From a virus: DNA of 37,523 nt. The stretch spans positions 1-37,523 of IMG/VR virus record IMGVR_UViG_3300025626_000053; one strand, given 5' to 3'. The notes below the pieces were generated by a model. That model was given only the letters and a program-made list of their open reading frames with translations, did no database searches and was not told where the DNA came from. Positions 18,201 to 24,720 of the stretch are shown in pieces (within the stretch, counting starts at the first letter, position 1; the number at the start of each line of letters is the position of its first letter). Position numbers and translations under genes: made by a program.

Positions 18201-20259
18201 GGCCAGCATGCTCGGCGGTGGTATTTCACAGCTGGGTGCTAAGATGACTGCTCAAGCTGCTGCAAACTTTATGGCAGCGAACGCCGGACCCTACTCTTTG
18301 GCATATGCCGGTAAACAAGGAATGTTGGGTGCAGCTGGAAACGCTCTGGGTAACTTTGGTGCTGGTATGGCTGATCCTACCGCATTGTTCGGTAACGGGG
18401 GTATGGCAACCAAACTCGGAGCTGGTGCTGGTGCCGCCGCTTCAGGATTTATGGCAAAAGGTGTTGGGGATTTTGTGAGTGGTGGTTATACGCTCAATAA
18501 ACACTTAACTACTGCTGGAGGCCTCCTTGCTGGAATCGGAGCTACTGGCGCGCTTGGTCCTTTGTTGGCCGCAGGGCCGGCTGGTATTGTTATCGGTGTT
18601 GTTGCGGGATTGGCTAATAGATTGTTCGGCAGAAAGGCAAAAGAATATACTGATGTCGGATTGGACCTAAACATGGGTACCGACACTAGTGGTCAAGTAT
18701 ACAAAGATTGGATTAAAAAGGGCGGAACATATCGTTCAGATAAAAAAGGAACCGAATACGAAGCGTTGGACAGTGAATTGGTATCTTATCTGAATGATTC
18801 GGCAGGAACAATTCAATCCTCGTATGGTAAGTTGGCAGAAACAATGGGATTAAGTGCCGGAGCAATTGTTGGATTTACTAAGTCATATAAGATTTCATTG
18901 GAAGGATTATCTGGTCCAGAACAACAAAAGAAGATTGCCGAATTCGTACAAAAATATGCGGACGATGCAATTAAATCGTCCTACGGTAACGTTTCTAAAT
19001 TTGCACTCGAAGGAGAAAAAACAACCGATACTTTTGTCAGAATGGCATCCGCTACAGAGAATGTTGCATATTGGTTTGATGCATTAGGATACACTGCAGA
19101 AAAAACTAATGATATGTTTAACAAGATGGCAGAGAACGACGGATTGTTCTCTGCTGGCAACGGCATGTTCAACTTCAATTTTGAAGATACCCCTTTCTAT
19201 AAAAATATGATCTCGCAAATTGGCGGCGAGGCGGGGGCTTCTGCCCTAGACTATGAATTTGCTGGGGGTAGGGGTGGACCGAATGGTTACGGGATCGATA
19301 TATATTCCCTTATGAATGCCAGAGCGATGGCCGCTGCAGCCAGCGCCGGCGCCACCCCAGTTGAACCCACAGAAGAACAAAAGAAACTGGCTATTGCAGG
19401 AGCAAAAGCTAATTTTGTTGAGATGTTGGGTGGACAACAAATGTTCGGCAAAACGATGCAAGGATATTTTTCCACGTTCTACTCAAAAGAAGAACAGGCC
19501 GAGTTTATGGCTCGACAAGCCACAATTCAAGCAAAAGCTGCTTTGGATGCTGTGGAAGCAGAACTTGAGAGTTTGTCGGATCAGTTCTCCGAAATTGATC
19601 CTAATGTTGCCGAAAGTCTTGATAACATTAAATCGCAAAAAGAGGTTGATGAGGCGAAAGAGAATTACAGAAAGGCGATTGAATCTGCCATGGAATCTGG
19701 GGATATGGCATTAGCTGCAGAACTTCTTAAGAGTTCTGAGGTGTTTATGCAAGCAGCAAACTTACAGTTGCAAGCTGCAGAAATGAATGGTAACGCAACT
19801 AAAGAACAGGTAGACTTATTTTCTGATATGTCAGAGTTTGGATCTGGTGGTGGTGGTGTCGAGCAGATGAAAGATACTCGCACACTCAACGAAATAGAAG
19901 AGACTGCGCTCGGCCAGATTGTTGGTGGTGGTTTGACCAGCAACAATGTGTCGGCTGGAGAATTTGGTGCCAATGTGGGTTCTGGGGTAGCGGCGTTGGC
20001 CGCCGAAGGTGTGGTTGAAGTTATGAACAATAATTCTGGAACTGGTAGCGCCGACAATCTAGTGGTTGGGGGAACTGCTGTAGAAAATCAGAATGTAATA
20101 AGTTCAAACCCAGCTATCATCGGCAGCAACAACATGACTAGTAATGATGTTATCAACAACGTCAATATAGCTAATGTTGGTGTTAGGGATTTCAACCCTA
20201 TGCTCGCGGTTAACGTTAGGGGAATCACTATGGGTCATATCGGAATAGGTTCTATGTAG
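15205..20259 (+). CDS. Tail tape measure protein (gp29-position)
   Basis: 1684 residues, the longest gene in the window and much longer than T4 gp29 (590). The N-terminus is followed by a charged coiled coil (about 55-115), three 11-residue Pro-rich repeats (136-168), amphipathic helices (200-320), hydrophobic Gly/Ala-rich segments (about 325-420 and 900-1190), an acidic Pro/Thr-rich linker with two 12-residue repeats (683-706), and helical stretches near 1440-1570. The last 60 residues are Asn/Val-rich beta strands. Size, composition and position right after the gp26 pair and before the terminator identify a tape measure. GAGAG precedes the ATG. No lysozyme or peptidase motif was recognised. 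Confidence 0.85.
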   Translation: MASNLERFSGYIGGKVKGAASDFAAGAKASVYSANPAMFGGIESGVTGLKNEFMRARSGDEKRARQERAQKNRERGFQEEQRNEQRYADEQQQKIFKSMDDKLEQILKALLKGKDGGDSLLGGLPLLGLGFKGPGKTPPRVPGVDGKTPPRVSDVDGKKPPRVPDVDGKKPPKIVDPELKKIRLRGLGFFDDIVKSFEKMKTSLFKTSIKFPELERYATSMADDMGKSVKAIGDMSDSIKASRESLLAKFGPQTGKGGKALSGAALDSRLGKLAGEADNLPKLMELPGEGKAGGAVADAAKGGDILDSMSKATKAFSAEGAIGKVFKGLAVFAAGMGKAVAGPLKLLVELTDIGQFAKGIGKVLGPIGIIFGIFDGLMNALDTEGLAETLGKDVGKIGMQERISGFIGGFIGSIGGLFDLVSGLMGIELEGKSIQKKMTDTFTKFFDDIFEELGIIFKAVGEFLQSEPVQIVFDYIKDMTGNFMKGIVSIFKLLAAIVTWDVDKMKSAGIDLSRVITNSFKALGNVIIDAINYLINKFNAFAGTDVRTIDRFEKSGAVEDWTDRDIAGYLSDKKEEYDNVGLSRKLSEQWLATNEALVTKYTQEMADRGFKEGEENQPSLLSGDRADWAILTGQINKARREIEAAEKEISLFDEQGLSESEIEIKTRYENIIAEQNRRAAAGADPVPSPSPAEGADPVPSPSPAEGTETSEEGTEKPPEEQPPTKGDTTEQTDAITTATTDVGNIINDGNVEAMDNAAELSEAERLQQEALAVANADHQANLNSEMQRAYHVGVDRMLAGQSELMRSLVGPLLKGQGGEEGGFLSKLFGGGKEGGFFSKFGDSLGSFFGKGTGGWFDKTTGFFDGAKDLFGGIKDTFGSISGAFDELLGGGGSGTNILKTAGFGGSFNTGDPLANLLGGKLSEELGLSGVGTNAVAGTLKNIVGGMGVGNSFRSALAGPGGLAGGLGAALTIGSADINTVGGALSGGLGIYQLLKGGGLASMLGGGISQLGAKMTAQAAANFMAANAGPYSLAYAGKQGMLGAAGNALGNFGAGMADPTALFGNGGMATKLGAGAGAAASGFMAKGVGDFVSGGYTLNKHLTTAGGLLAGIGATGALGPLLAAGPAGIVIGVVAGLANRLFGRKAKEYTDVGLDLNMGTDTSGQVYKDWIKKGGTYRSDKKGTEYEALDSELVSYLNDSAGTIQSSYGKLAETMGLSAGAIVGFTKSYKISLEGLSGPEQQKKIAEFVQKYADDAIKSSYGNVSKFALEGEKTTDTFVRMASATENVAYWFDALGYTAEKTNDMFNKMAENDGLFSAGNGMFNFNFEDTPFYKNMISQIGGEAGASALDYEFAGGRGGPNGYGIDIYSLMNARAMAAAASAGATPVEPTEEQKKLAIAGAKANFVEMLGGQQMFGKTMQGYFSTFYSKEEQAEFMARQATIQAKAALDAVEAELESLSDQFSEIDPNVAESLDNIKSQKEVDEAKENYRKAIESAMESGDMALAAELLKSSEVFMQAANLQLQAAEMNGNATKEQVDLFSDMSEFGSGGGGVEQMKDTRTLNEIEETALGQIVGGGLTSNNVSAGEFGANVGSGVAALAAEGVVEVMNNNSGTGSADNLVVGGTAVENQNVISSNPAIIGSNNMTSNDVINNVNIANVGVRDFNPMLAVNVRGITMGHIGIGSM
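15610..15708 (+). repeat. Three 33-bp tandem repeats in the tape measure gene
   Basis: Three in-frame units encode KTPPRVPGVDG, KTPPRVSDVDG and KKPPRVPDVDG (residues 136-168), with a degenerate fourth beginning KKPPK. The near-identical DNA (each with CCACCAAG and GTTGATGGT) suggests recent expansion of a Pro-rich spacer. Confidence 0.85.
17251..17322 (+). repeat. Perfect 36-bp tandem duplication in the tape measure gene
   Basis: Two identical 36-bp copies (17251-17286 and 17287-17322) encode ADPVPSPSPAEG twice, at the start of an acidic Pro/Thr-rich linker. Perfect identity indicates a recent duplication and a length-variable region. Confidence 0.9.
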
Positions 20260-20265
20260 ACAAAA

Positions 20266-20288
20266 AAAGGGGGCTTATCGCCCCCTTT
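20266..20288. terminator. Bidirectional hairpin terminator between tape measure and gp32
   Basis: A 9-bp perfect stem (AAAGGGGGC / GCCCCCTTT) with loop TTATC sits between two convergent genes. On the minus strand it is followed by an uninterrupted T run, a classic intrinsic terminator for the gp32 transcript. On the plus strand the tail is TTTGTGTTT, a weaker terminator for the tape measure operon. Confidence 0.88.
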
Positions 20289-20304
20289 GTGTTTGGTTAT
20301 TCGA

Positions 20305-21204
20305 TTATGCTTCTGCAAGCTTTTCGAAGTAGGTTAGCCCATCATCATCATTATCTTCAGCCCAAGGGTCTTCAGATTTTGTTTCTGCTTTAGGCTCTTC
20401 CACAACCGGTTGGGGTGTTGGAGCAGCGGCAGGCTGACTATAAGTACGTTCTTCATCTCGATCAAGAACAAACATCAATCGCGTTTTCAACTCATCATAA
20501 GTCTTAAAGTTTTCAGCACTAATGAATTCGGTTAAACCGTGTTCCAATGACCAGATTCGCTCTAAATCATCATCTGCTTCAGAAGCGGGTGCTGGAGTAT
20601 CGAATTCTGATTTGTCGTAGTTTCTGTAGCCTTCTACATTACGAATCTTCAATTTAAAGTTTGCACCTTCCCATAAATCAAAAGGATTTACTGGAGTCTC
20701 ATCTTCAAACTCTGGATTCATCATATCATTCAACTTGTCAAAGATTTTTTTACCAAACTTAAACAACTTGACTTCACCTTCGTTTTCAGGATTTGACGGA
20801 TCCTTCACAACATAGATGTTTGCAATGTATTGCAATCGTCGTTTCTGTTTACGTGCGGTCTCTTTACCTTCATCGGTACCATCATTCCATAACTGAGAGT
20901 TTAGTTCAGATACAGGATCTTTTTGGTTGATTGTAGTTAGAGAGTTCTCAATGTACCACTTGCCAGTAGGACCTTGGAATCCGTGAGAAAAGGTTTGCAC
21001 CCACGGCATGTCTTCCCCAGCAGGAGCGGGTAAGAATCGGATAACAGCATAACCGTTACCAGACTTGTCCACTACGGGCCGCCAGAAACGTGTGTCCTCG
21101 TAAGACTTCTTTTCTGGTCCTTCATTGAGTTTATTTACTTCAGTTGTGAGTTTCTGAAGATCTTTGTTACGTTGTCGCTTAAGTTCTGCAAAGTTTGTAG
21201 CCAT
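20305..21204 (-). CDS. 32: Single-stranded DNA-binding protein gp32
   Basis: 299 residues (T4 gp32 301). The N-terminal basic region (FAELKRQRNKDLQKLTTEV) corresponds to the cooperativity domain. The core begins FWRPVVDKSGNGYAVIRFLP, and the C-terminus is acidic with the ending DDDGLTYFEKLAEA, the protein-interaction tail. No cysteine is present anywhere, so the Cys/His zinc site of T4 gp32 is missing. gp32 coats replication and recombination intermediates and recruits gp59. It is the last gene of the 33-59-32 block. Expression appears to combine an early read-through promoter, its own late promoter and an A-rich leader that could bind gp32. Confidence 0.95.
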   Translation of the reverse strand: MATNFAELKRQRNKDLQKLTTEVNKLNEGPEKKSYEDTRFWRPVVDKSGNGYAVIRFLPAPAGEDMPWVQTFSHGFQGPTGKWYIENSLTTINQKDPVSELNSQLWNDGTDEGKETARKQKRRLQYIANIYVVKDPSNPENEGEVKLFKFGKKIFDKLNDMMNPEFEDETPVNPFDLWEGANFKLKIRNVEGYRNYDKSEFDTPAPASEADDDLERIWSLEHGLTEFISAENFKTYDELKTRLMFVLDRDEERTYSQPAAAPTPQPVVEEPKAETKSEDPWAEDNDDDGLTYFEKLAEA

Positions 21205-21262
21205 GTTTTGTTGCCTCGTATGTTTTGTTTTAGTTTGTTTTATTTCGTTTTATCCACTTCAT
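21205..21262 (-). promoter_or_regulatory. 32: gp32 mRNA leader, possible autoregulatory operator
   Basis: The leader just before the gp32 ATG is nearly free of G and pairing potential and repeats AAAAC five times, flanking a CGAGG ribosome site at 21214-21218. T4 gp32 represses its own translation by binding an unstructured A/U-rich leader cooperatively. The same design is inferred here from composition only. No pseudoknot was identified by eye. Confidence 0.5.
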
Positions 21263-21276
21263 TCATAATATACCAC

Positions 21277-21284
21277 TATTTATA
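21277..21284 (-). promoter_or_regulatory. T4-type late promoter for gp32
   Basis: Perfect TATAAATA on the minus strand, overlapping the gp59 stop codon and 72 nt before the gp32 ATG. It would allow late gp32 synthesis independent of the upstream replication operon. Confidence 0.7.
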
Positions 21285-21867
21285 AACCCATTACAGATTT
21301 AATAATAGATTTGCACTTCGAAGTATCAATATCCATAAATGGACGATACTTCTTGCACATCCTGCTGACCTCGTTGTATAACGGATCATTTATTATAGTA
21401 TCATACTTTTTCATAAATGTCAAGAGTTCATTTAAAATTATTAATGTTTCGAGACTAATTTCTTTCTGGAAATATTTCTTTATTATTACTGGATGTTCTC
21501 CAGATTTTACAGCAAACATTTCGTCCAGATCTTTTGGCACTAACCCATTAAAGAACTCTATTTCTTCTTTGAAAGCGTATGATAATGACTCGCGTTTTCG
21601 TTTCCAGTCTTTATATGTAACTTCTCCCTTATCACTTAATAATTCACCTACCCAAATATTGGGATTTTCTATTAGGTTTGCCACTAAAAAGTCTTCTACG
21701 GTATCACCCTTCTTGGCAAGTCGGAAAAAGAAGTATTTGTCCGATCTCTTATCCAGAGATTTTGATGATACGTTGGATTTCTTTTGATACTTAAAATAGT
21801 CGTAGCTGTCGGAGGTGAAATGGTTTTTCAGTGCGACATACGTACTATATGCACATAAAGGGTCCAA
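21280..21867 (-). CDS. 59: Helicase loader gp59
   Basis: About 195 residues (T4 gp59 217). Shared features are KRSDKYFFFRLAKK (T4 RRDKYFFQKLSEK), NLIENPNIWVGEL (T4 NLVANQDAWIGDI), ISLETLIILNELL (T4 ISFETFILLDSFL) and YRPFMDIDTSKCKSI (T4 YRKILDIDSQKAKNV). It loads the gp41 helicase on gp32-covered DNA. Start: no ATG is available. The TTG at 21867 has AGGAG 7 nt upstream, while the TTG at 21873 lies too close to it. The gp33 stop overlaps this region, so the two are translationally coupled. Confidence 0.93.
   Translation of the reverse strand: MDPLCAYSTYVALKNHFTSDSYDYFKYQKKSNVSSKSLDKRSDKYFFFRLAKKGDTVEDFLVANLIENPNIWVGELLSDKGEVTYKDWKRKRESLSYAFKEEIEFFNGLVPKDLDEMFAVKSGEHPVIIKKYFQKEISLETLIILNELLTFMKKYDTIINDPLYNEVSRMCKKYRPFMDIDTSKCKSIIKSVMGL
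21396..21424 (-). promoter_or_regulatory. Weak sigma70-like promoter inside gp59
   Basis: A perfect TTGACA is followed after 17 nt by TACTAT, and after 20 nt by a perfect TATAAT (21393-21398). It lies about 190 nt before gp32. The -10 or the spacing is imperfect whichever pairing is chosen. Confidence 0.3.
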
Positions 21868-21869
21868 TA

Positions 21870-22169
21870 TCAATCTCCTATGGGTAGTTTTGCGCCTTTG
21901 GATTCTACCATCCGCTGACTAATAGCTTCCTTTTCTAACTTAGATTTCATTTGCGCGGTAACTAATGCTGCGGCAGTTTCGATTTCAACATTATTTTTTT
22001 CGCAGTACAATACGATAGCGTCTATCATAGTAATAGGCGATTTCTCTCTTACGATTGCAGAAATCTTACTCTCAAAATCTTTTTGACTAAGAATTTTTAG
22101 TTTACTTTTTGAGATTTTTTCGTTATCTTTTGTCATAGCTCTCGGCAAATGTTTGTATAACTTTAGCAT
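21870..22169 (-). CDS. 33: Late transcription coactivator gp33
   Basis: 99 residues (T4 gp33 112), immediately upstream of gp59 as in T4. The conserved pattern is a helix DFESKISAIVREKSPITMID, then AIVLYCEKNNVEIETAAALV, and a C-terminal EAISQRMVESKGAKLPIGD close to the ending I remember for cyanophage gp33 (AKLPI). gp33 binds the RNA polymerase beta flap and links it to the sliding clamp for late promoter activation. The ATG at 22169 is used here; the ATG at 22136 (residue 12) is an alternative. The function fits the many TATAAATA boxes in this window. Confidence 0.8.
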   Translation of the reverse strand: MLKLYKHLPRAMTKDNEKISKSKLKILSQKDFESKISAIVREKSPITMIDAIVLYCEKNNVEIETAAALVTAQMKSKLEKEAISQRMVESKGAKLPIGD

Positions 22170-22170
22170 A

Positions 22171-22596
22171 TTATTCTACGCCTTCGGATGGTTCCGAGTC
22201 TGTCTCAGACTCGACTTTCTTTTCGTCATATTCTTTCTGCATTTGTCGCAGAGCAGTTACAACTTGACCTCGCATTTCGTTGGCCGCTTCTTCGATGCAA
22301 ATTTGTGCTTGCTCACTTTTACGTAGTTTAGAAAACTCTTCCGTTGGATTTGCACGTCTTTGTCTTAATAACTCTTTCGCGCGAGAAGCAATTATCTGTC
22401 GACTCTTCCTGTTGAATCCGCTTTGGTGAAGATCTGGTTGAGCAGGTTGAGTTTGATCGACCGGATTTTCTGCACGTAAAGTTAAAATTTTTGACGCAAA
22501 TTCTCTTGAAGTTCTGGGCAAACTTGCATATAATCTTTTACCTTCTGAGGTAGAATTTCCTGCTTTTCGCAACAGTTTAGATTTTTTCCCGTTCAT
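22171..22596 (-). CDS. Unknown protein upstream of gp33 (T4 dsbA position)
   Basis: 141 residues, no recognised family. The N-terminus is basic (MNGKKSKLLRKAGN), the middle is Arg/Lys-rich with SGFNRKSRQIIASRAKELLRQ, and the C-terminus is helical then acidic (ESETDSEPSEGVE). In T4 the gene upstream of 33 is dsbA, a small double-strand DNA-binding protein. This one is not obviously similar but is also basic and could bind nucleic acid. It is the first full gene after a perfect sigma70 promoter and starts inside the end of the BFD-like gene. Confidence 0.75.
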   Translation of the reverse strand: MNGKKSKLLRKAGNSTSEGKRLYASLPRTSREFASKILTLRAENPVDQTQPAQPDLHQSGFNRKSRQIIASRAKELLRQRRANPTEEFSKLRKSEQAQICIEEAANEMRGQVVTALRQMQKEYDEKKVESETDSEPSEGVE

Positions 22597-22765
22597 AGTG
22601 TAACCCTTTGTTTGATGATGTGCATATTATATCACCATCAGGGTGTATTGTCAAGTTTTCTATACATTTACTGCATTTAGTGTCAGACTCGTACAGTCTT
22701 CTTATCAAGTCATCTTTATTGGGATAGTCGCTTTCTTTGATATTCCGACAAACACAAATGACCAT
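22577..22765 (-). CDS. BFD-like small Fe-S protein
   Basis: 62 residues with CVC at residues 4-6 and CSKC at 31-34, the C-x-C...C-x-x-C arrangement of the BFD [2Fe-2S] domain found in bacterioferritin-associated ferredoxin. The spacing between the pairs (24 residues) is shorter than the usual 31-34. The N-terminus MVICVCRNIKESD is typical of BFD proteins. One more cysteine is at 48. It may carry an iron-sulfur cluster or, alternatively, zinc. It lies near the phage IscU gene. Its 3' end overlaps the next gene by 20 nt and contains the operon promoter of that gene. Confidence 0.65.
   Translation of the reverse strand: MVICVCRNIKESDYPNKDDLIRRLYESDTKCSKCIENLTIHPDGDIICTSSNKGLHYEREKI
22626..22654 (-). 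promoter_or_regulatory. Perfect sigma70 promoter for the (unknown)-33-59-32 operon
   Basis: Minus-strand TTGACA (22649-22654), 17-nt spacer, TATAAT (22626-22631): both hexamers and the spacing are consensus. Transcription would start near 22619, about 23 nt before the ATG at 22596. It lies inside the coding region of the BFD-like gene. It would be read by unmodified host polymerase early in infection. Confidence 0.85.
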
Positions 22766-22771
22766 TTACAA

Positions 22772-22933
22772 TTACTTTTCGGTTTTTAAAAGTGTCCACA
22801 TGCCGTAGGCTAAACCTGCATATGCTGCTAACTTTGCAATACCGCCGAAGAGTATAATACTACCACAGATGGCAATTAATGTCAAACCGTCAAAAGAAGT
22901 CCGTTCTTGCATAAGTTTTGTTAAATATTTCAT
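22772..22933 (-). CDS. Small membrane protein (53 aa)
   Basis: A 53-residue ORF from the ATG at 22933, which overlaps the upstream stop as ATGA. The sequence begins MKYLTKLMQERTSFDGLTLI and continues with hydrophobic stretches (LIAICGSIILFGGIA and AAYAGLAYGMWTLL), so one or two membrane helices, and ends KTEK. It is tightly packed between DUF1353 and BFD-like genes. I recall similar short proteins in cyanophages. A holin-like or accessory lysis role is possible because DUF1353 genes often sit near lysis genes. Confidence 0.65.
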   Translation of the reverse strand: MKYLTKLMQERTSFDGLTLIAICGSIILFGGIAKLAAYAGLAYGMWTLLKTEK

Positions 22934-23541
22934 GGTACAATCCTCTTACCGTTGAGATCAAATTGATCGCGGTCACGATGCCCGTTCCACGCTACGAAAC
23001 CAGCAAGACGGAGCGACCAATATGCGAGATAGTTCAGTACTTTGAAACCGTTGACTTCAATACAGATGTCACGGAACAATTCGTCTGCCATCTTTTGATC
23101 TAAGTTCCATTCTAACATCTGTTCTTTCTTAGTTCCTGATGTTTTTAATCCTGCATACTTGTAAGCATAGTCGTGTACCAACCCACCCATCAACAACACA
23201 CCCACGGGTGATAAGAACGTTGCGAGAAACTTAGGCACTGATGCACCATCAAACTGAAATCCAGCTGGAACAACAAATTTATTATCACCTAACTGATAGT
23301 GCCAGTCCTCTACGATCTCCCACTGTCGTGTGCCCATCAACCACATCCAGACTCCTTTGAAGAATCCTTTGTCTTTGGTTGCGATAGGCAACGGTGACAT
23401 CTTAGGCATATTCTTGTAAGTAAACCCTACACGTAGTTCGCCTTGCCCGTCAAAGTGACTGATTACAAAACCGGTGACTACCAGCACAGCGAGGATTGCC
23501 CATTGCCAAAATGTTGACATCAAATCTATTAACAGTTCCAT
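22930..23541 (-). CDS. DUF1353 membrane-anchored protein
   Basis: 203 residues. A transmembrane helix at about 11-28 (FWQWAILAVLVVTGFVI) is followed by a DUF1353-type domain: the signature FDGASVP at 97-103, HDYAY at 123-127, and an ADELFRDI helix near 150-157, in the order expected of that family. A strong AAGGAG precedes the ATG and a late promoter lies 25 nt upstream. DUF1353 is common in phages and often close to lysis genes; its biochemical function is unknown to me. Late timing and membrane anchoring suggest action at the host envelope. Confidence 0.8.
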   Translation of the reverse strand: MELLIDLMSTFWQWAILAVLVVTGFVISHFDGQGELRVGFTYKNMPKMSPLPIATKDKGFFKGVWMWLMGTRQWEIVEDWHYQLGDNKFVVPAGFQFDGASVPKFLATFLSPVGVLLMGGLVHDYAYKYAGLKTSGTKKEQMLEWNLDQKMADELFRDICIEVNGFKVLNYLAYWSLRLAGFVAWNGHRDRDQFDLNGKRIVP

Positions 23542-23566
23542 TTTAGATCTCCTTTGTTGTTTTTGA

Positions 23567-23574
23567 TATTTATA
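23567..23574 (-). promoter_or_regulatory. T4-type late promoter for the DUF1353 gene
   Basis: Perfect TATAAATA on the minus strand, 25 nt before the ATG at 23541 and overlapping the iscU-like stop codon. Confidence 0.72.
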
Positions 23575-23953
23575 TGACGTGTTTCTTCCTATAATCTTTT
23601 ATCGCAGCTTTGATCGCATCTTCTGCAAGGACACTACAGTGGATTTTGACGGGAGGGAGGCAGAGTTCTTCTGCGATCTGGGTGTTTCTAATACTCCCAG
23701 CTTCATCAAGATTGCGACCTTTAACCCATTCGGTAAGGAGGCTGGAAGACGCGATAGCACTTCCGCATCCGTAGGTTTTAAATTTAGCATCTTCGATAAT
23801 TCCATCATCATTCACCTGTATTTGTAAAAGCATTACATCACCACAAGCAGGGGCCCCGACCATGCCAGTGCCAACATCTTCTGCTTCTTTGTCTAGTCTT
23901 CCCACATTACGAGGATTCTCGTAGTGGTCCATCACTTTATCAGAATATGACAA
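23570..23953 (-). CDS. iscU: IscU-type Fe-S cluster scaffold protein
   Basis: 127 residues, full length. All active residues of IscU are present at the E. coli numbering: Cys37 and Asp39 (APACGD), Cys63 (YGCGSA), His105-Cys106 (KIHCSV), plus the HscA-binding LPPVK at 99-103. Most of the chain (e.g. DHYENPRNVG, GMVGAPACGDVM, TYGCGSAIASSSL) is as in the E. coli protein. The start is a TTG at 23953 with GGAGG 5 nt upstream. IscU holds nascent [2Fe-2S] clusters passed from the desulfurase IscS, which must come from the host. An extra Cys98 precedes LPPVK. It is probably a host-derived auxiliary metabolic gene. Confidence 0.95.
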   Translation of the reverse strand: MSYSDKVMDHYENPRNVGRLDKEAEDVGTGMVGAPACGDVMLLQIQVNDDGIIEDAKFKTYGCGSAIASSSLLTEWVKGRNLDEAGSIRNTQIAEELCLPPVKIHCSVLAEDAIKAAIKDYRKKHVI

Positions 23954-24029
23954 TTATGCCTCCAATAATAATACCAATAATTAAACCCACAATACACACC
24001 ATTAAAAACTTTATACTATAATTCTTCAT
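23940..24029 (-). CDS. Possible 29-residue membrane peptide
   Basis: ATG at 24029 opens a short ORF (MKNYSIKFLMVC followed by Ile/Gly-rich residues, ending IVIF) that is essentially one membrane helix. It fills the 62-bp gap between the 70-residue gene and iscU and overlaps both. No clear ribosome site is present; overlap with the upstream stop suggests coupling. Chance remains possible. Confidence 0.4.
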   Translation of the reverse strand: MKNYSIKFLMVCIVGLIIGIIIGGIIVIF

Positions 24030-24228
24030 AGTCTTCTACGATGTAGGCAATAGCAGTCTTTGCTAACCACACTTCACGACCATTAGGTTGTACAAAAGGC
24101 ACAAATTGTCTATCGTCATTCATAATCCACGGTATAATCTGATCATGGTTTAGAGATGAAATATATTCGTCTTTGGGTAAAGTCCCAATCATAGATGTTC
24201 CATTACTAAATGTAACTTTAACTCGCAT
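24016..24228 (-). CDS. Small protein of unknown function
   Basis: 70 residues, not recognised. It starts MRVKVTFSNGTSMIGTLPKD, looks like a small beta-barrel or SH3-like fold, has two aromatic-rich strands (IIPWIM, VWLAKTAIAYIV) and ends acidic (EDYEEL). AGGAG lies a few nt before the ATG. It belongs to the string of small genes downstream of the exported cassette. Confidence 0.65.
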   Translation of the reverse strand: MRVKVTFSNGTSMIGTLPKDEYISSLNHDQIIPWIMNDDRQFVPFVQPNGREVWLAKTAIAYIVEDYEEL

Positions 24229-24237
24229 GATTTTCTC

Positions 24238-24720
24238 CTAATCTGCGAGAGGATTGTCTAATACATTCTGTATTTTTTTATTTAATCTATCTTCTAATGC
24301 GTTAATCTTCAGTTCAGTATCAGTTTGTAGACTTTCTCTCTTATTGTCAAACCGTTCAGATGCTTTATCAATCATGTTTCTGACATCATCTTGCATCTCT
24401 CTGTTTTGATCTTCGATACGATCAACATTACCTTCCATCCTGTTGAAATCGTCTCTTAGATCGTTCTTGATACTGCGGGAGTAGTCAGTTGCTTCTCCCA
24501 CAGATTCTTGTACTGCATCGAGTTTAATCTCGATTTCGTTGTTCCTTGCTTCTATGGCACTGGTGTCAATATTAGCAACAATTTCTTTCATGTCCATATA
24601 GTCAGAGTAGAATTCAAATGCACCCCAACTCGCTCCACCTAACGTAGAGAGAGCAGTGAGAAGAACCATCATCTTACCGCCCTTAAATGTCATGCCCCCA
24701 AACTCTACTTCAGCCATCAT
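24238..24720 (-). CDS. Membrane-anchored coiled-coil protein
   Basis: 160 residues: a short N-terminal head (AEVEFGGMTFKGGK), one membrane helix at about 16-38, then about 110 residues of charged heptad-like coiled coil. The topology (one N-terminal anchor plus long coiled coil) resembles an inner-membrane spanin subunit, but no lipoprotein partner with a lipobox was found nearby. I remember related proteins with the same start in cyanophages. AAGGAG precedes two ATGs; the second (24717) has the better spacing. Confidence 0.7.
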   Translation of the reverse strand: MMAEVEFGGMTFKGGKMMVLLTALSTLGGASWGAFEFYSDYMDMKEIVANIDTSAIEARNNEIEIKLDAVQESVGEATDYSRSIKNDLRDDFNRMEGNVDRIEDQNREMQDDVRNMIDKASERFDNKRESLQTDTELKINALEDRLNKKIQNVLDNPLAD

